36,107 nucleotides of DNA from Deltaproteobacteria bacterium (GTDB lineage: Bacteria; Desulfobacterota; Binatia; Binatales; Binataceae). A program made the translations under genes and the position numbers. Where the stretch lies: the NCBI GenBank assembly GCA_027317185.1, contig DAHVFB010000025.1, positions 1-36,107 on the forward strand, written 5' to 3'. This document shows positions 1 through 7,341 of the stretch, piece by piece (position 1 is the first letter of the stretch; every line of letters starts with the position of its first letter). Below the pieces are notes generated by a model, which saw nothing but the letters and a program-made list of their open reading frames with translations, searched no databases and was not told the DNA's origin.

Positions 1-255
1 GGTCTTGCTCATTCAACCTGATCGATGGATTCGAGAGCTTTTTATTCTGTTAAACGATCTGGCGAGCCAGATTCCTCTGAGACTGCTCATGAGGGCCGTG
101 ACTTGTCGGTGAACGATCGAATCGACTGGGTTTCCTGGCTGGCCTACGGTTCGCTTAATTCGCATTCGCGGCCGGTCCCGAAATCGCGCAGACCCGCGCG
201 TGGACTGTCGTTGGCCCTAAGCCGGGACAATTGAATGACAAGGAGAGGGAGAATC
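1..255. other. Leading stretch with no supported gene
   Basis: No reading frame here has a convincing ribosome binding site or a recognisable product. An ATG at 25 opens a 69-codon frame, but it lacks a Shine-Dalgarno sequence and reads as low-information Arg/Ser-rich sequence. The last 20 bases hold the purine-rich ribosome binding site of the small ORF starting at 256. I see no clear promoter hexamers. Confidence 0.4.
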
Positions 256-396
256 ATGAGGGGATTAAGTGAAACTATCGCAACGCGTCTTTACCCGGCA
301 TTTTTCGTGGCCTTCAGCCAGGCCTCGGCGATGATCATCGCGATCACGACTAATTTCACGAACGGCCTGTGCAGTCTCTCGGACCGGTTTCGGTAG
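256..396 (+). CDS. Small hypothetical protein, 46 aa
   Basis: A short ORF begins at ATG 256 and ends at TAG 394-396. It is preceded by a long purine-rich Shine-Dalgarno tract (AAGGAGAGGGAG, 240-251), which is the main reason to call it. The product has an Arg/Glu-containing start, then a hydrophobic middle (about residues 13-33: YPAFFVAFSQ, then ASAMIIAI) that could be one membrane segment or a signal-like helix, and a polar end. No family is recognised. It lies 57 nt upstream of a second small membrane ORF with an equally strong site, so the two may be co-transcribed. Coding status is uncertain and rests on the ribosome binding site and position. Confidence 0.45.
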   Translation: MRGLSETIATRLYPAFFVAFSQASAMIIAITTNFTNGLCSLSDRFR

Positions 397-453
397 TCGA
401 AGATTTAGCCGGGAGTTTTGGTGCCCAAACCTAACATTAATGGAGGGGGGTTC

Positions 454-666
454 ATGAAAAACGCCACTAACTTACGCGCTGTGCCGATCACCAGCTTTGC
501 GCTTTTCACCTTGGGGGCGATTGCCGCGCACGATTTCGGAACGCATTTTGTCGTGGCAATCGGGATTACCTTTATGGCTTCGACCGTGGTTTGGATAATC
601 GAGCAGCAGCGGATGCGTCGAAACTGCGAGGCGGAGGCTGGTGGGCAGAAAGGCTTGGCTGGCTGA
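454..666 (+). CDS. Small putative membrane protein, 70 aa
   Basis: ATG 454 is chosen because GGAGGGGGG (442-450) sits immediately upstream. An in-frame GTG-type start at 418-421 would lie before this site and is less likely. The predicted protein has two hydrophobic stretches, roughly residues 9-25 and 30-48 (ending VVWII), then a basic and Gly-rich C-terminus, suggesting a two-pass inner membrane miniprotein. No homologous family is recognised. It is convergent with moaA, with a short hairpin between them. The strong ribosome binding site and the two clean hydrophobic blocks argue for a real gene, but there is no functional evidence. Confidence 0.55.
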   Translation: MKNATNLRAVPITSFALFTLGAIAAHDFGTHFVVAIGITFMASTVVWIIEQQRMRRNCEAEAGGQKGLAG

Positions 667-676
667 CGCTCCACCT

Positions 677-699
677 GGCGGCTGACAGGCCTAGCCGCC
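677..699. terminator. Short hairpin between the small ORF and moaA
   Basis: GGCGGCT (677-683) pairs perfectly with AGCCGCC (693-699) around a 9-nt loop. It overlaps the moaA stop codon and follows the stop of the convergent small ORF. There is no T-run on either side, so it is at best a weak or Rho-assisted terminator. Confidence 0.3.
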
Positions 700-1686
700 G
701 ATTTGGAACATCGAGCGTTCGCGGGTCGATCGGCCATCGAGCAGATGATGCCCGGTCGGCTTCATCGCCACCGCCCGTTCCAGAATCCGCGCCACCCGCG
801 TTATTCCATCGCTCGAATAGTCGCGCAGCGCCTTACGCACGTCCAATTCATCGTCGTTCAGCAGGCAAAGATGGAATTTTCCATCCGCCGTGAGCCGCAT
901 CCGATTGCAGGTTCCGCAGTAAGGTTCACTCACCGGGCTGATAAACCCGATTACGCCGCGCGCATTAGGGAGCTGGAAATTGCGCGCTTCATCGGAGATG
1001 TAGCTGGAGCTGAGCGCGGTGAGCGGCCCGATTTCCGCTTCGATTCGCCGCCGCGTCTCGATATTCGAGACATAACGCTGCACCGAGAGGGTGGCGCATT
1101 CGCCGCCGCCCAGTGGCATCAGCTCGATAAACCGAACGTGCCAATCGCGATCGAGCGTCAGCCGCGCAAGATCCACCACATCCGTCTCGTTATAGCCGGC
1201 GGTAACCACTGCGTTGAGCTTGATCGGCACCAGGCCGGCTTCTTCGGCCGCCATGATTCCACGCCAGATCTGATCGAAAGTGCCCCAGCGCATCTGGCGC
1301 TCAACGGTTTTCGGATTAAGGCTGTCGAGGTGGATGTTGATTCGATTAAGCCCGGCATCTTTGAGCGGGCGGGCCAGCTTGGGCATCAGAAGCGCGTTGG
1401 TTGTCAACGCCAGATCGCCGACGCCTTCGACCTCGCCCAGCCTGCCCACGATTTCCAACAGATCGGGACGTAGCGTCGGTTCACCGCCAGTCAGCCGGAA
1501 CTTGCGAAAGCCGACGCTGACGGCCGCGCGCACCACCGTTTCGATTTCCGGCGCGGTCAGCAATTCCTCTTTGCGGGCGAAATGCAGGTCGTCGAGCGGC
1601 ATGCAGTAGACGCATCGCAGGTTGCAATGATCAGTTAGTGAGATGCGCAAGTAATCGATCTCACGATTGAAAGAATCCCTAGGCAC
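691..1686 (-). CDS. moaA: GTP 3',8-cyclase MoaA (molybdenum cofactor biosynthesis)
   Basis: This radical SAM enzyme performs the first step of molybdenum cofactor synthesis, converting GTP to 3',8-cyclo-GTP, which MoaC then turns into cPMP. The protein is 331 aa, normal for the family. The N-terminal radical SAM cluster motif CNLRCVYC gives C21, C25 and C28. The GGEPTLR motif follows. The second 4Fe-4S cluster is bound by C257, C260 and C274 (CGTC, then FHLC). The C-terminal double Gly typical of MoaA is present (QIGG). The start is a GTG at 1686 with AT-rich DNA upstream and no good Shine-Dalgarno sequence, and no other start fits. The DUF971 gene lies 48 nt upstream on the same strand and is probably co-transcribed. 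mobA at about 6.7-7.3 kb is another step of the same pathway. Confidence 0.96.
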   Translation of the reverse strand: MPRDSFNREIDYLRISLTDHCNLRCVYCMPLDDLHFARKEELLTAPEIETVVRAAVSVGFRKFRLTGGEPTLRPDLLEIVGRLGEVEGVGDLALTTNALLMPKLARPLKDAGLNRINIHLDSLNPKTVERQMRWGTFDQIWRGIMAAEEAGLVPIKLNAVVTAGYNETDVVDLARLTLDRDWHVRFIELMPLGGGECATLSVQRYVSNIETRRRIEAEIGPLTALSSSYISDEARNFQLPNARGVIGFISPVSEPYCGTCNRMRLTADGKFHLCLLNDDELDVRKALRDYSSDGITRVARILERAVAMKPTGHHLLDGRSTRERSMFQIGG

Positions 1687-1734
1687 AGCTTTATTTTATT
1701 CGCACGCGGTTATCCGGCACAACGCGCAGGTTTT

Positions 1735-2064
1735 TCAGCGGCGGCTATCGGTGATCGGCCGCTCGGGTTCGGCTACGCAATGAGCGCATCGGCACAGAGC
1801 GCGCAATTGCGCGGTGGTGTAGAGCGTTTCATGACCATCGGCCCAGCCGAGAAAAACTCCCGTTTCGCCCATCCGCGACAGATGCCGCAGCCGGATGCTA
1901 GCCGGTGGTACCTCGCCCGTGACTCGCCCATGACAGGCGTTGCAGGGGCAGGCGCGCCGCAGGTTCTCGAGCGGGTAGATGCTGTCATGGTCGGCGGCCC
2001 ACTGGATTCCGATCGCGTAGCGGCCAACTTCGTTCAAGCCTTTGATTTTCGGTTCTTTCACCAT
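1735..2064 (-). CDS. DUF971 domain protein with two CxCxxC motifs
   Basis: This 109-aa protein matches the DUF971 / gamma-butyrobetaine hydroxylase N-terminal-like family. That fold is also found on plant HCF101 and at the N-terminus of eukaryotic carnitine-pathway dioxygenases, where it binds metal. Two similar half-motifs are visible. The first is around DHDSIYPLENLR followed by C39-x-C41-x2-C44. The second is around DGHETLYTTAQLR followed by C91-x-C93-x2-C96. The first Cys cluster is typical of the family, while the second CxCxxC is richer in Cys than I expect. Start ATG 2064 has a modest GGA upstream. It lies directly upstream of moaA on the same strand. A link to Fe-S or metal handling for MoaA is inference only. 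Confidence 0.85.
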   Translation of the reverse strand: MVKEPKIKGLNEVGRYAIGIQWAADHDSIYPLENLRRACPCNACHGRVTGEVPPASIRLRHLSRMGETGVFLGWADGHETLYTTAQLRALCRCAHCVAEPERPITDSRR

Positions 2065-2079
2065 CTCAAATCCAACTTG

Positions 2080-2088
2080 ATTATAGCA
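2080..2088 (-). promoter_or_regulatory. Candidate extended -10 promoter for DUF971-moaA
   Basis: On the minus strand the sequence reads TGCTATAAT, a perfect extended -10 element (TGn plus TATAAT). No good -35 hexamer lies 16-18 nt upstream, which extended -10 promoters do not need. The start site would fall only about 8 nt before the DUF971 ATG, implying a very short leader. Confidence 0.4.
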
Positions 2089-2207
2089 TCGCGCGGCGGT
2101 GAGTTCGCGAGCAAGTGGACAGCGCGAGCGCGTGGCGCTAAAAAGGCTTTGTTCCGGCCATCATTCGGTCTTCAATCCCACTTGGCAACGATGGAGGTTT
2201 GTTTCAG

Positions 2208-2684
2208 ATGGACGAAAAGGCAAAAAAACAGGCGCTGTTGATGATCCCTTATGGTCTCTACGTGCTCGGCGCGAAGCATGGCGACAAGCAGACGGTTGCA
2301 ACCGTGAACTGGGCGACGCAAACGGCTTTTAATCCCCCGCTCGTGGTAGTTGGAATCAAGAAGGATTCGACCAGCCATGACCTGGTGAAGCAATCGAAAA
2401 AATTCACCATGTCGATGCTCGGTGCGGGCCAGAAGGCGATCGCGATGGCGTTCTTCAAGCACGTCGATCCGCAGGATGGGAAATTCGGCGCGTATGCGTA
2501 CGAAGCGGGGGCGAACGGCGCACCGATTATCAGCGAGGCGCCGGCCTCGGTCGAATGCGAGGTGGTCGGTTTTTACGAACTGGGCGACCATTCGACCGTG
2601 ATCGGCCAGGTGACCGAGGCCCACGTCAAGCGCGATTCCGAGGTGCTGACGCTGGCCGAGTGCGGCTTCAAATACGGCGGCTGA
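2208..2684 (+). CDS. Flavin reductase-like domain protein
   Basis: This 158-aa protein belongs to the flavin reductase-like, FMN-binding split-barrel family. Members reduce FMN or FAD with NAD(P)H and often feed two-component monooxygenases. Family features include the N-terminal PYGLYVLGAK strand, the TVATVNWATQTAFNPPLVVVG core, and a later block with GAPIISEAPASVECEV and DHSTVIGQV. ATG 2208 is chosen because GGAGG (2193-2197) lies 10 nt upstream. A TTG at 2199 would be too close to that site. It stands alone and is divergent from DUF971-moaA. The luciferase-like monooxygenase at 7.3-8.5 kb is a possible flavin client, but nothing in the sequence proves that pairing. Confidence 0.85.
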   Translation: MDEKAKKQALLMIPYGLYVLGAKHGDKQTVATVNWATQTAFNPPLVVVGIKKDSTSHDLVKQSKKFTMSMLGAGQKAIAMAFFKHVDPQDGKFGAYAYEAGANGAPIISEAPASVECEVVGFYELGDHSTVIGQVTEAHVKRDSEVLTLAECGFKYGG

Positions 2685-2700
2685 TCTGCCGGTGATCATC

Positions 2701-2727
2701 GGGGCGTTCTCGCCTTGAGAACGCCCC
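2701..2727. terminator. Perfect 11-bp hairpin between convergent genes
   Basis: GGGGCGTTCTC (2701-2711) pairs perfectly with GAGAACGCCCC (2717-2727) around a 5-nt loop. It lies between the ends of the flavin reductase gene and the APC transporter gene and could end transcription from both sides. It lacks a strong U-tract, so efficiency is uncertain. Confidence 0.6.
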
Positions 2728-2748
2728 ATGCCTCTCGCAATTTCTAAT

Positions 2749-4803
2749 TTAAGCGGCGGATTGAGGCGCCGCGATCGCGGCGGTCCGAGGTTGCGGGGCC
2801 ACGCTGGAGACGCGGACCGGCAGAATCACCAGGCTGAGGCCGTTGACCTGGAGCCAGTTCTGCATATCGACCGCGGTATGGTTGTGCAGAAAGCGGCTGA
2901 TGAAGCCCTCCAATTCGTCGGTGAAGATCAGCTTGCCGGCAAAGAATACCGCACGCGGAAATTCATGCGCCACCACCAGACACAAGCGTCGTAATTCGGC
3001 CACCACGTCGGTGCCGATACTGATCCGCAGCTCGGGGTGGAGTCCAAGATCGGCTGCCAACTGACAGTATTCGTTGAGATCATCGGCGAGCTGCTGCTCC
3101 AGTTGATGTAACTCCTCGGGACCTTTGAGCAGCCCCGAATCGACCTCGCCCACGCTGATGAACACCACGTTCTTGAATTGGCCGCCGAACAATCGTTGCA
3201 GAGTGGTCAAGGTCGCGAGACCCAGGCCGTTGAAGCCGCTGACCAGTAAAACCGCGGTCGGCGCCTTCGGATCGAAGCTTTCGGGATGGCTCTCATTAGC
3301 CGCGTAAAGTTGCGGCAGGATGTCGGCTTCGAGTTGTTGGATAGCTTTGGTGACGTATTGGTAATGACGCCGGACCAGGTAACACGCCAGCACCAGGCCG
3401 CCGGTCAACAGCACGGTAACCCAGCCGCCCTCGTCGAATTTCAGCACCAGCATCAGAATCAGGATCAAAGCGGTGAACAGGCACCCGATACCGTTGATGG
3501 TCAGCCGATGGATCCAGCGCGGCTCGGTTTTGCGCGCCTGCCACCAATGCGCGCTCATCCCAAGCTGCGAAAAAGTGAACGTCACGAACACGTTGATCGA
3601 GTAGAGCACCACCAGAATGCCGACGCGCGCCTCGGTGCCGATCAGAACGAGTCCGGCCGCGAGGCCCATCGCGAGCACGCCGTCCTGCATCACCAGCCTG
3701 GCGCTCAGATTGGTGAGCCGCCGCGGCAGCCATCGGTCGCCCGCCATGGTGGCCAGCACGCGCGGACCATCGACAAAGCCGGTCTGCGCCGCGACGAACA
3801 GCAGTCCACCCTCGGTAAGCAGGGTGAAGGTGATGATCGGACCGCCGATTGGCAAGCCGAAAAGTGTCCAGCCACCGGCTACGTGATCGAACAGGACTGC
3901 ATTGAGCGTTCTTCCATGCTCGGGTTCGACATCGAACAGCAGATAGCCGACCAAAATGCCTCCGGCCAGCAACGCGAGCGATATCGCCATATAGATCATC
4001 GTGCGCTTGCCGGTCACGGTTCGCGGCTCGCGCAAAATCGGCAAGCCATTACTGACGGCCTCGATACCGGTATAGGTACCGGCGCCCATGCTGTAGGCGC
4101 GGAAGAAGATCACCGCCAGCGCCAGCGTGCCGATCGTGCTGACGCCGCTATGGACCTGGCCCAGTGCGTTGGAGGTGATTTGCGGCAGTTCGTAGGTCCG
4201 GGCGAGGATTGCATAGCCGACCAGCCACGCATGCATGACGACGAAGGCGATAAAGATCGGCAGCAACGATAGCACCGACTCCTTTACGCCGCGCAGGTTC
4301 ATTCCGATTAAAAGCAACAGAACCAGAATGCAAAACCAGAATTTGTAATGCAGCCAGCTCACCGGCAGGAAGCTGAAGACCGCATCGGCTCCGCTCGCGA
4401 TCGAAATGGAAATCGTGAGCACGTAGTCGATTACCAGTGCCGATCCCGAGATCAGTCCGGGGTAGGGGCCCAGCAGTTTGGTTGCGACCAGGTAGCCGCC
4501 TCCGCCGGTCGGGAACAGGTCGATCGTCTGGGTATACGAAGCTGAGATGATGAATACTGTCAGCGCCGTCAGGATGGCGAGAAAAAGCGCCAAATACTGA
4601 TGCTGCCCCAGTGCGAGAAACGCTTCTTCAGGTCCGTAACATGAGGAACTGAGGCCATCGGAGCCCAAGCCCACCCAGGCCAGAAAAGCGATCAATGAAA
4701 GCCGATGGAAAATTCCCGGATCGTGGACGTCCCGGGGCGGACCCATCAGGACGTCGGTCAGCGTGCGTTTACGGTGGTCGCTTGAGTCGTTTTCAGATGC
4801 CAA
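2749..4803 (-). CDS. APC-superfamily transporter, KimA-like
   Basis: This 684-aa integral membrane protein has about 12 hydrophobic segments in residues 30-470, then a roughly 200-residue soluble C-terminal region. The signatures FPTGGGGYLVATKLLG, PGLISGSALVIDYVLT, SIASGADAV and TGIEAVSNGLP resemble the APC superfamily, and in particular the bacterial KimA/YdaO potassium importers, by comparison from memory. The substrate is therefore likely K+ or an amino acid and cannot be settled here. The C-terminal part contains AVLLVSGFNGLGLATL and may be regulatory. The start is TTG 4803, the first codon of the frame. An AGGAGG lies 14 nt upstream of it, further than usual, so the start is uncertain. 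It is transcribed alone, with a hairpin downstream. Confidence 0.85.
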   Translation of the reverse strand: MASENDSSDHRKRTLTDVLMGPPRDVHDPGIFHRLSLIAFLAWVGLGSDGLSSSCYGPEEAFLALGQHQYLALFLAILTALTVFIISASYTQTIDLFPTGGGGYLVATKLLGPYPGLISGSALVIDYVLTISISIASGADAVFSFLPVSWLHYKFWFCILVLLLLIGMNLRGVKESVLSLLPIFIAFVVMHAWLVGYAILARTYELPQITSNALGQVHSGVSTIGTLALAVIFFRAYSMGAGTYTGIEAVSNGLPILREPRTVTGKRTMIYMAISLALLAGGILVGYLLFDVEPEHGRTLNAVLFDHVAGGWTLFGLPIGGPIITFTLLTEGGLLFVAAQTGFVDGPRVLATMAGDRWLPRRLTNLSARLVMQDGVLAMGLAAGLVLIGTEARVGILVVLYSINVFVTFTFSQLGMSAHWWQARKTEPRWIHRLTINGIGCLFTALILILMLVLKFDEGGWVTVLLTGGLVLACYLVRRHYQYVTKAIQQLEADILPQLYAANESHPESFDPKAPTAVLLVSGFNGLGLATLTTLQRLFGGQFKNVVFISVGEVDSGLLKGPEELHQLEQQLADDLNEYCQLAADLGLHPELRISIGTDVVAELRRLCLVVAHEFPRAVFFAGKLIFTDELEGFISRFLHNHTAVDMQNWLQVNGLSLVILPVRVSSVAPQPRTAAIAAPQSAA

Positions 4804-4838
4804 GGCCTTTCTACGAGCCTCCTTGTCGAAGCGATTAC

Positions 4839-4844
4839 ATTATA
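4839..4844 (-). promoter_or_regulatory. Candidate -10 box upstream of the APC transporter
   Basis: The minus strand carries a perfect TATAAT about 36 nt before the TTG start, with AGGAGG between them. No TTGACA-like -35 element is seen at 16-18 nt spacing, so this is a candidate only. The rest of the 4804-5043 intergenic region shows no gene. Confidence 0.35.
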
Positions 4845-5043
4845 GTGAATATTGGAAGGCAGATAGCGGGTCTATTTCAGATATTAAGATGCGGGTTATG
4901 AATAGCGGGAGTTGCCAAAAGGAGGTATTTGCTAACCTTTGGCGTCACCAGGCGGGCATAAGCGGCGGCATTTATCGCGAGGCGGGTTAAAGAAATCGAG
5001 GACTTTTTGTGTTCTGGTACGCCAGGCGGGTAATGGCGGGTGA

Positions 5044-5814
5044 TCAGGCGCCACCTCCATTGAGTCGCAGCACTTGCCCGCTGATAAACGAAGCCTCGCT
5101 CGACGCGAAGAAGGCCACCGCCGCGGCGACCTCCTCCATTTTGGCCGGCCGGCCCATCGGAATTCGTCCAATTGCCTTGAGCAGTATTGGGGGTGGCTCC
5201 GCGGCTGCGAGCCGCTCGGCGGTGGCTTCGATCAGTGTGACCGCCGGCGCGACGGTATTGATCGTTATCCCATCGCCCGCGAGGTCGGTTGCGAGACCTG
5301 AGCTAAGTCCGTGCACGCCCGCCTTGGCAGCATTGACCACCGCGTGATCGATCAAACCGCCGAATACCGCGTTGGCCGTCACATTTACGATCCGTCCATA
5401 TTTCTGCTCGCGCATGATCGGCACCACGGCCTGGATGCAGCGAAAGGCAGCCCACAGATTGTTCGCGAAGGTCGCGGCAATCTGCTCCTCGGTGAATTTC
5501 TCGTAGGGTTGGACACCGCCGCCCCCCGCATTGTTGACCAAAATATCGATCCGCCCGAAGGCCCGCCGTGCATCGCCAATCAGGAGTTCAGCGGTCGGCC
5601 GTTGACTCAAGTCGCCGTGGAAGGGGATGATGCGAATATCATGGTGGCGAGTGGCAAGCTCTTCGATGGCTTTGCCGATCGCAGGTTTTAGATCGGCTCC
5701 GATTACATTGGCGCCTTCGGACGCGAGCCGTGCGGCGATCACCTTGCCGATTCCCTGCGCCGCCCCGGTCACGATTGCGTTTTGGCCTTCAAATCGCCGA
5801 ATTATCTGTGCCAT
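5044..5814 (-). CDS. SDR-fold protein lacking the catalytic Ser and Tyr
   Basis: This 256-aa protein is a classical short-chain dehydrogenase/reductase by fold. The dinucleotide motif TGAAQGIG lies at 16-23, NNAG at 94-97, and the C-terminal FISGQVLRLNGG matches the family. The active site is abnormal. In the segment RIVNVTANAVFGG, Ala147 sits where the catalytic Ser is expected. In the YxxxK motif the sequence is VNAAK, with Val160 in place of Tyr and Lys164 kept. I checked both on the complementary DNA and found no sign of a frameshift. The cofactor site looks intact, so it may bind NAD(P) without ordinary SDR chemistry. ATG 5814 has GGGGAG upstream. The gene is monocistronic and divergent from the exported protein at 5984. 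Confidence 0.9.
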   Translation of the reverse strand: MAQIIRRFEGQNAIVTGAAQGIGKVIAARLASEGANVIGADLKPAIGKAIEELATRHHDIRIIPFHGDLSQRPTAELLIGDARRAFGRIDILVNNAGGGGVQPYEKFTEEQIAATFANNLWAAFRCIQAVVPIMREQKYGRIVNVTANAVFGGLIDHAVVNAAKAGVHGLSSGLATDLAGDGITINTVAPAVTLIEATAERLAAAEPPPILLKAIGRIPMGRPAKMEEVAAAVAFFASSEASFISGQVLRLNGGGA

Positions 5815-5983
5815 CGATACTCCCCATCCGCGAACAATGTCCGTTTTCCACCCAACACTTCCATACTGTCAACATCTCAGGAAAGGGCAAAGCAATTGAG
5901 GTTGATGGAATCGGCACGAAGCATCGGCTATAAAAGTAAGCGCTCCGGCGGTCTTCTCATGCCGGATTCAGAGGGGGTACAGC

Positions 5984-6685
5984 ATGGAATTTCGATCCCG
6001 CCTGTCGCGGATGTCGATTGCGGCTGGTGTTCTAGTGATCGGCTGCGGATTGCTCGCGCCGGCATGCTTCGCCATCTCTTCGGTCATTCCGTATACCGAT
6101 CCTGATCAGCTTTCTGACGCTCCACCGACCTCCTGGCTGCTGCTGGCGCCCCCGCTGTCTATCTCGGGGCTGACGGTGGACTCCCAGGCCGGTTTGGCGA
6201 GTTGGATAACATATGGGCGCTATAACACGCTTAAGGACTGTGCTGCCACTGTCCAATTGATGCTCAATGGAACCAGACAAGGCGCATTGCCGCCGCAGGC
6301 TGCAAATTCCGGCCTGCCGCCGCTGCAATCCGGGAGTTCAGCGGGTGGCATGAATATGGCCGGCGCGGGAAATGGAAATATGCCCCCAGGACAGATGGCC
6401 GGGTCTGGAATTGGTAATATGCCCTCTGCCCAAATGGCCGGGACGAGTATGGCGGGTACAGGAATGGCGGGAACGCCGGGTGTTGCGAATATGCCCCCGA
6501 TTCAACCCGTTACCCAGATCACCCCTCAGCAACTCCGAGCGGCCTATTGTTTCGCGGACAACGATCGAAGGCTTCAGGGCATGATCGTTCCGCCTGCTCC
6601 GCCGATTCCGATGGGTCAGCAGCCGCTGGAGCAGATGCCGGGACAAGCCGGCCAGATGGGCCCGTCGAATCAGCCGGGAATGTAG
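5984..6685 (+). CDS. Exported Met/Gly/Pro-rich hypothetical protein
   Basis: This 233-aa protein has no recognised family. It starts at ATG 5984 after GAGGGGG. The N-terminus is a clear export signal: basic residues, a hydrophobic core (about residues 10-25), and either signal peptidase cleavage after ACFA (residue 30) or a lipobox-like VIGC with Cys21. Residues about 33-110 form a small folded-looking region. Residues 123-170 are low complexity with short imperfect repeats built around NMPPGQMAG, NMPSAQMAG and TSMAGTGMAG. A second Met/Pro/Gln-rich tail ends the protein. Between them is a more conserved-looking QLRAAYCFADNDRRL stretch. Periplasmic or surface location is likely. Metal binding through Met is speculation. 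Confidence 0.75.
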   Translation: MEFRSRLSRMSIAAGVLVIGCGLLAPACFAISSVIPYTDPDQLSDAPPTSWLLLAPPLSISGLTVDSQAGLASWITYGRYNTLKDCAATVQLMLNGTRQGALPPQAANSGLPPLQSGSSAGGMNMAGAGNGNMPPGQMAGSGIGNMPSAQMAGTSMAGTGMAGTPGVANMPPIQPVTQITPQQLRAAYCFADNDRRLQGMIVPPAPPIPMGQQPLEQMPGQAGQMGPSNQPGM

Positions 6686-6726
6686 CGTCTGGCGGTAAGT
6701 ACGCGGGCGCGCCGAGTGGACGATGG

Positions 6727-7341
6727 TTAGCTTCGGCCGGCGGCGATTGCGATCGCGGCGCGATAGTTCTCAGGAGTGTTGACGTTGTAAAAGCTCGTCA
6801 GCTCGGGATCGATACGCCGGATAATCTCTTCATCAACAATTTTCGCGTTTATATGATCGATCACCGCATGGAGCCGGCGCTCGCCCGATTGCTTCATCGC
6901 CTCCAACGCGATGGCGCAGCCGGGGCGATACACCGCATGTAGCATCTGCAATCGTCCGCCCAGGCGCGGAATTACAGCGTCGTGCTGGTCCAGCATCGCA
7001 CCCAGCGCGGTCGCGACCTCGGCGCGGACCAGCGGCAGGTCGCAGGAGCAGGCGAATGCGTATTCGCCCTGGCCCGCGAGTAGTCCCGTCAGCAAAGCAT
7101 GAACCGGCCCCTCGAAGGGCGTATCATCATAAACAATCACGAGGTTCGGTGAGGGCTGAAAGGTAAGCCGCTGCGTGCCGTCGGGCGCCGCCACCACGAT
7201 CACCGGCGCGAACGCGCCTTTCAGTTCATCGATGATGTGGGCGAGGAAGGTCGAATCACCGATCGGCAGGCTGGCCTTGTCGCTGCCCATCCGCGCGGAC
7301 CGTCCGCCAGCCAGTATGATCGCAAAGGGTTCGATAATCAG
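6727..7341 (-). CDS. mobA: Molybdenum cofactor guanylyltransferase MobA (start codon non-canonical)
   Basis: MobA transfers GMP from GTP to molybdopterin to make the guanine dinucleotide form of the cofactor. The nucleotide-binding motif reads LAGGRSARMGSDKASLP, and CDLPLV is the usual metal/nucleotide acidic motif. The first ATG of the frame (7290) lies inside that motif and would delete LAGGRSAR, so translation must begin upstream. Between the in-frame stop and that ATG there is no ATG, GTG or TTG. Candidates are CTG at 7341, ATT at 7338 and ATC at 7335. CTG 7341 overlaps the upstream gene's TGA as CTGA, copying the usual ATGA coupling, so I used it (204 aa). Exact start is uncertain. It is translationally linked to the luciferase-like gene. 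Confidence 0.88.
   Translation of the reverse strand: MIIEPFAIILAGGRSARMGSDKASLPIGDSTFLAHIIDELKGAFAPVIVVAAPDGTQRLTFQPSPNLVIVYDDTPFEGPVHALLTGLLAGQGEYAFACSCDLPLVRAEVATALGAMLDQHDAVIPRLGGRLQMLHAVYRPGCAIALEAMKQSGERRLHAVIDHINAKIVDEEIIRRIDPELTSFYNVNTPENYRAAIAIAAGRS

Noticed and set aside
25-234. 69-codon frame at the left edge
   Set aside because: No ribosome binding site, no recognisable sequence and composition typical of non-coding frames in GC-rich DNA.
3286-4272. 328-codon plus-strand frame opposite the APC transporter
   Set aside because: It is the antisense of a well-supported membrane protein; its Gln/Arg/His-rich translation is a by-product of GC-rich codon use.
4915-4961. AGGAGG followed by TTG, possible plus-strand peptide
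   Set aside because: The frame has only about 10 codons before a stop and no supporting features.
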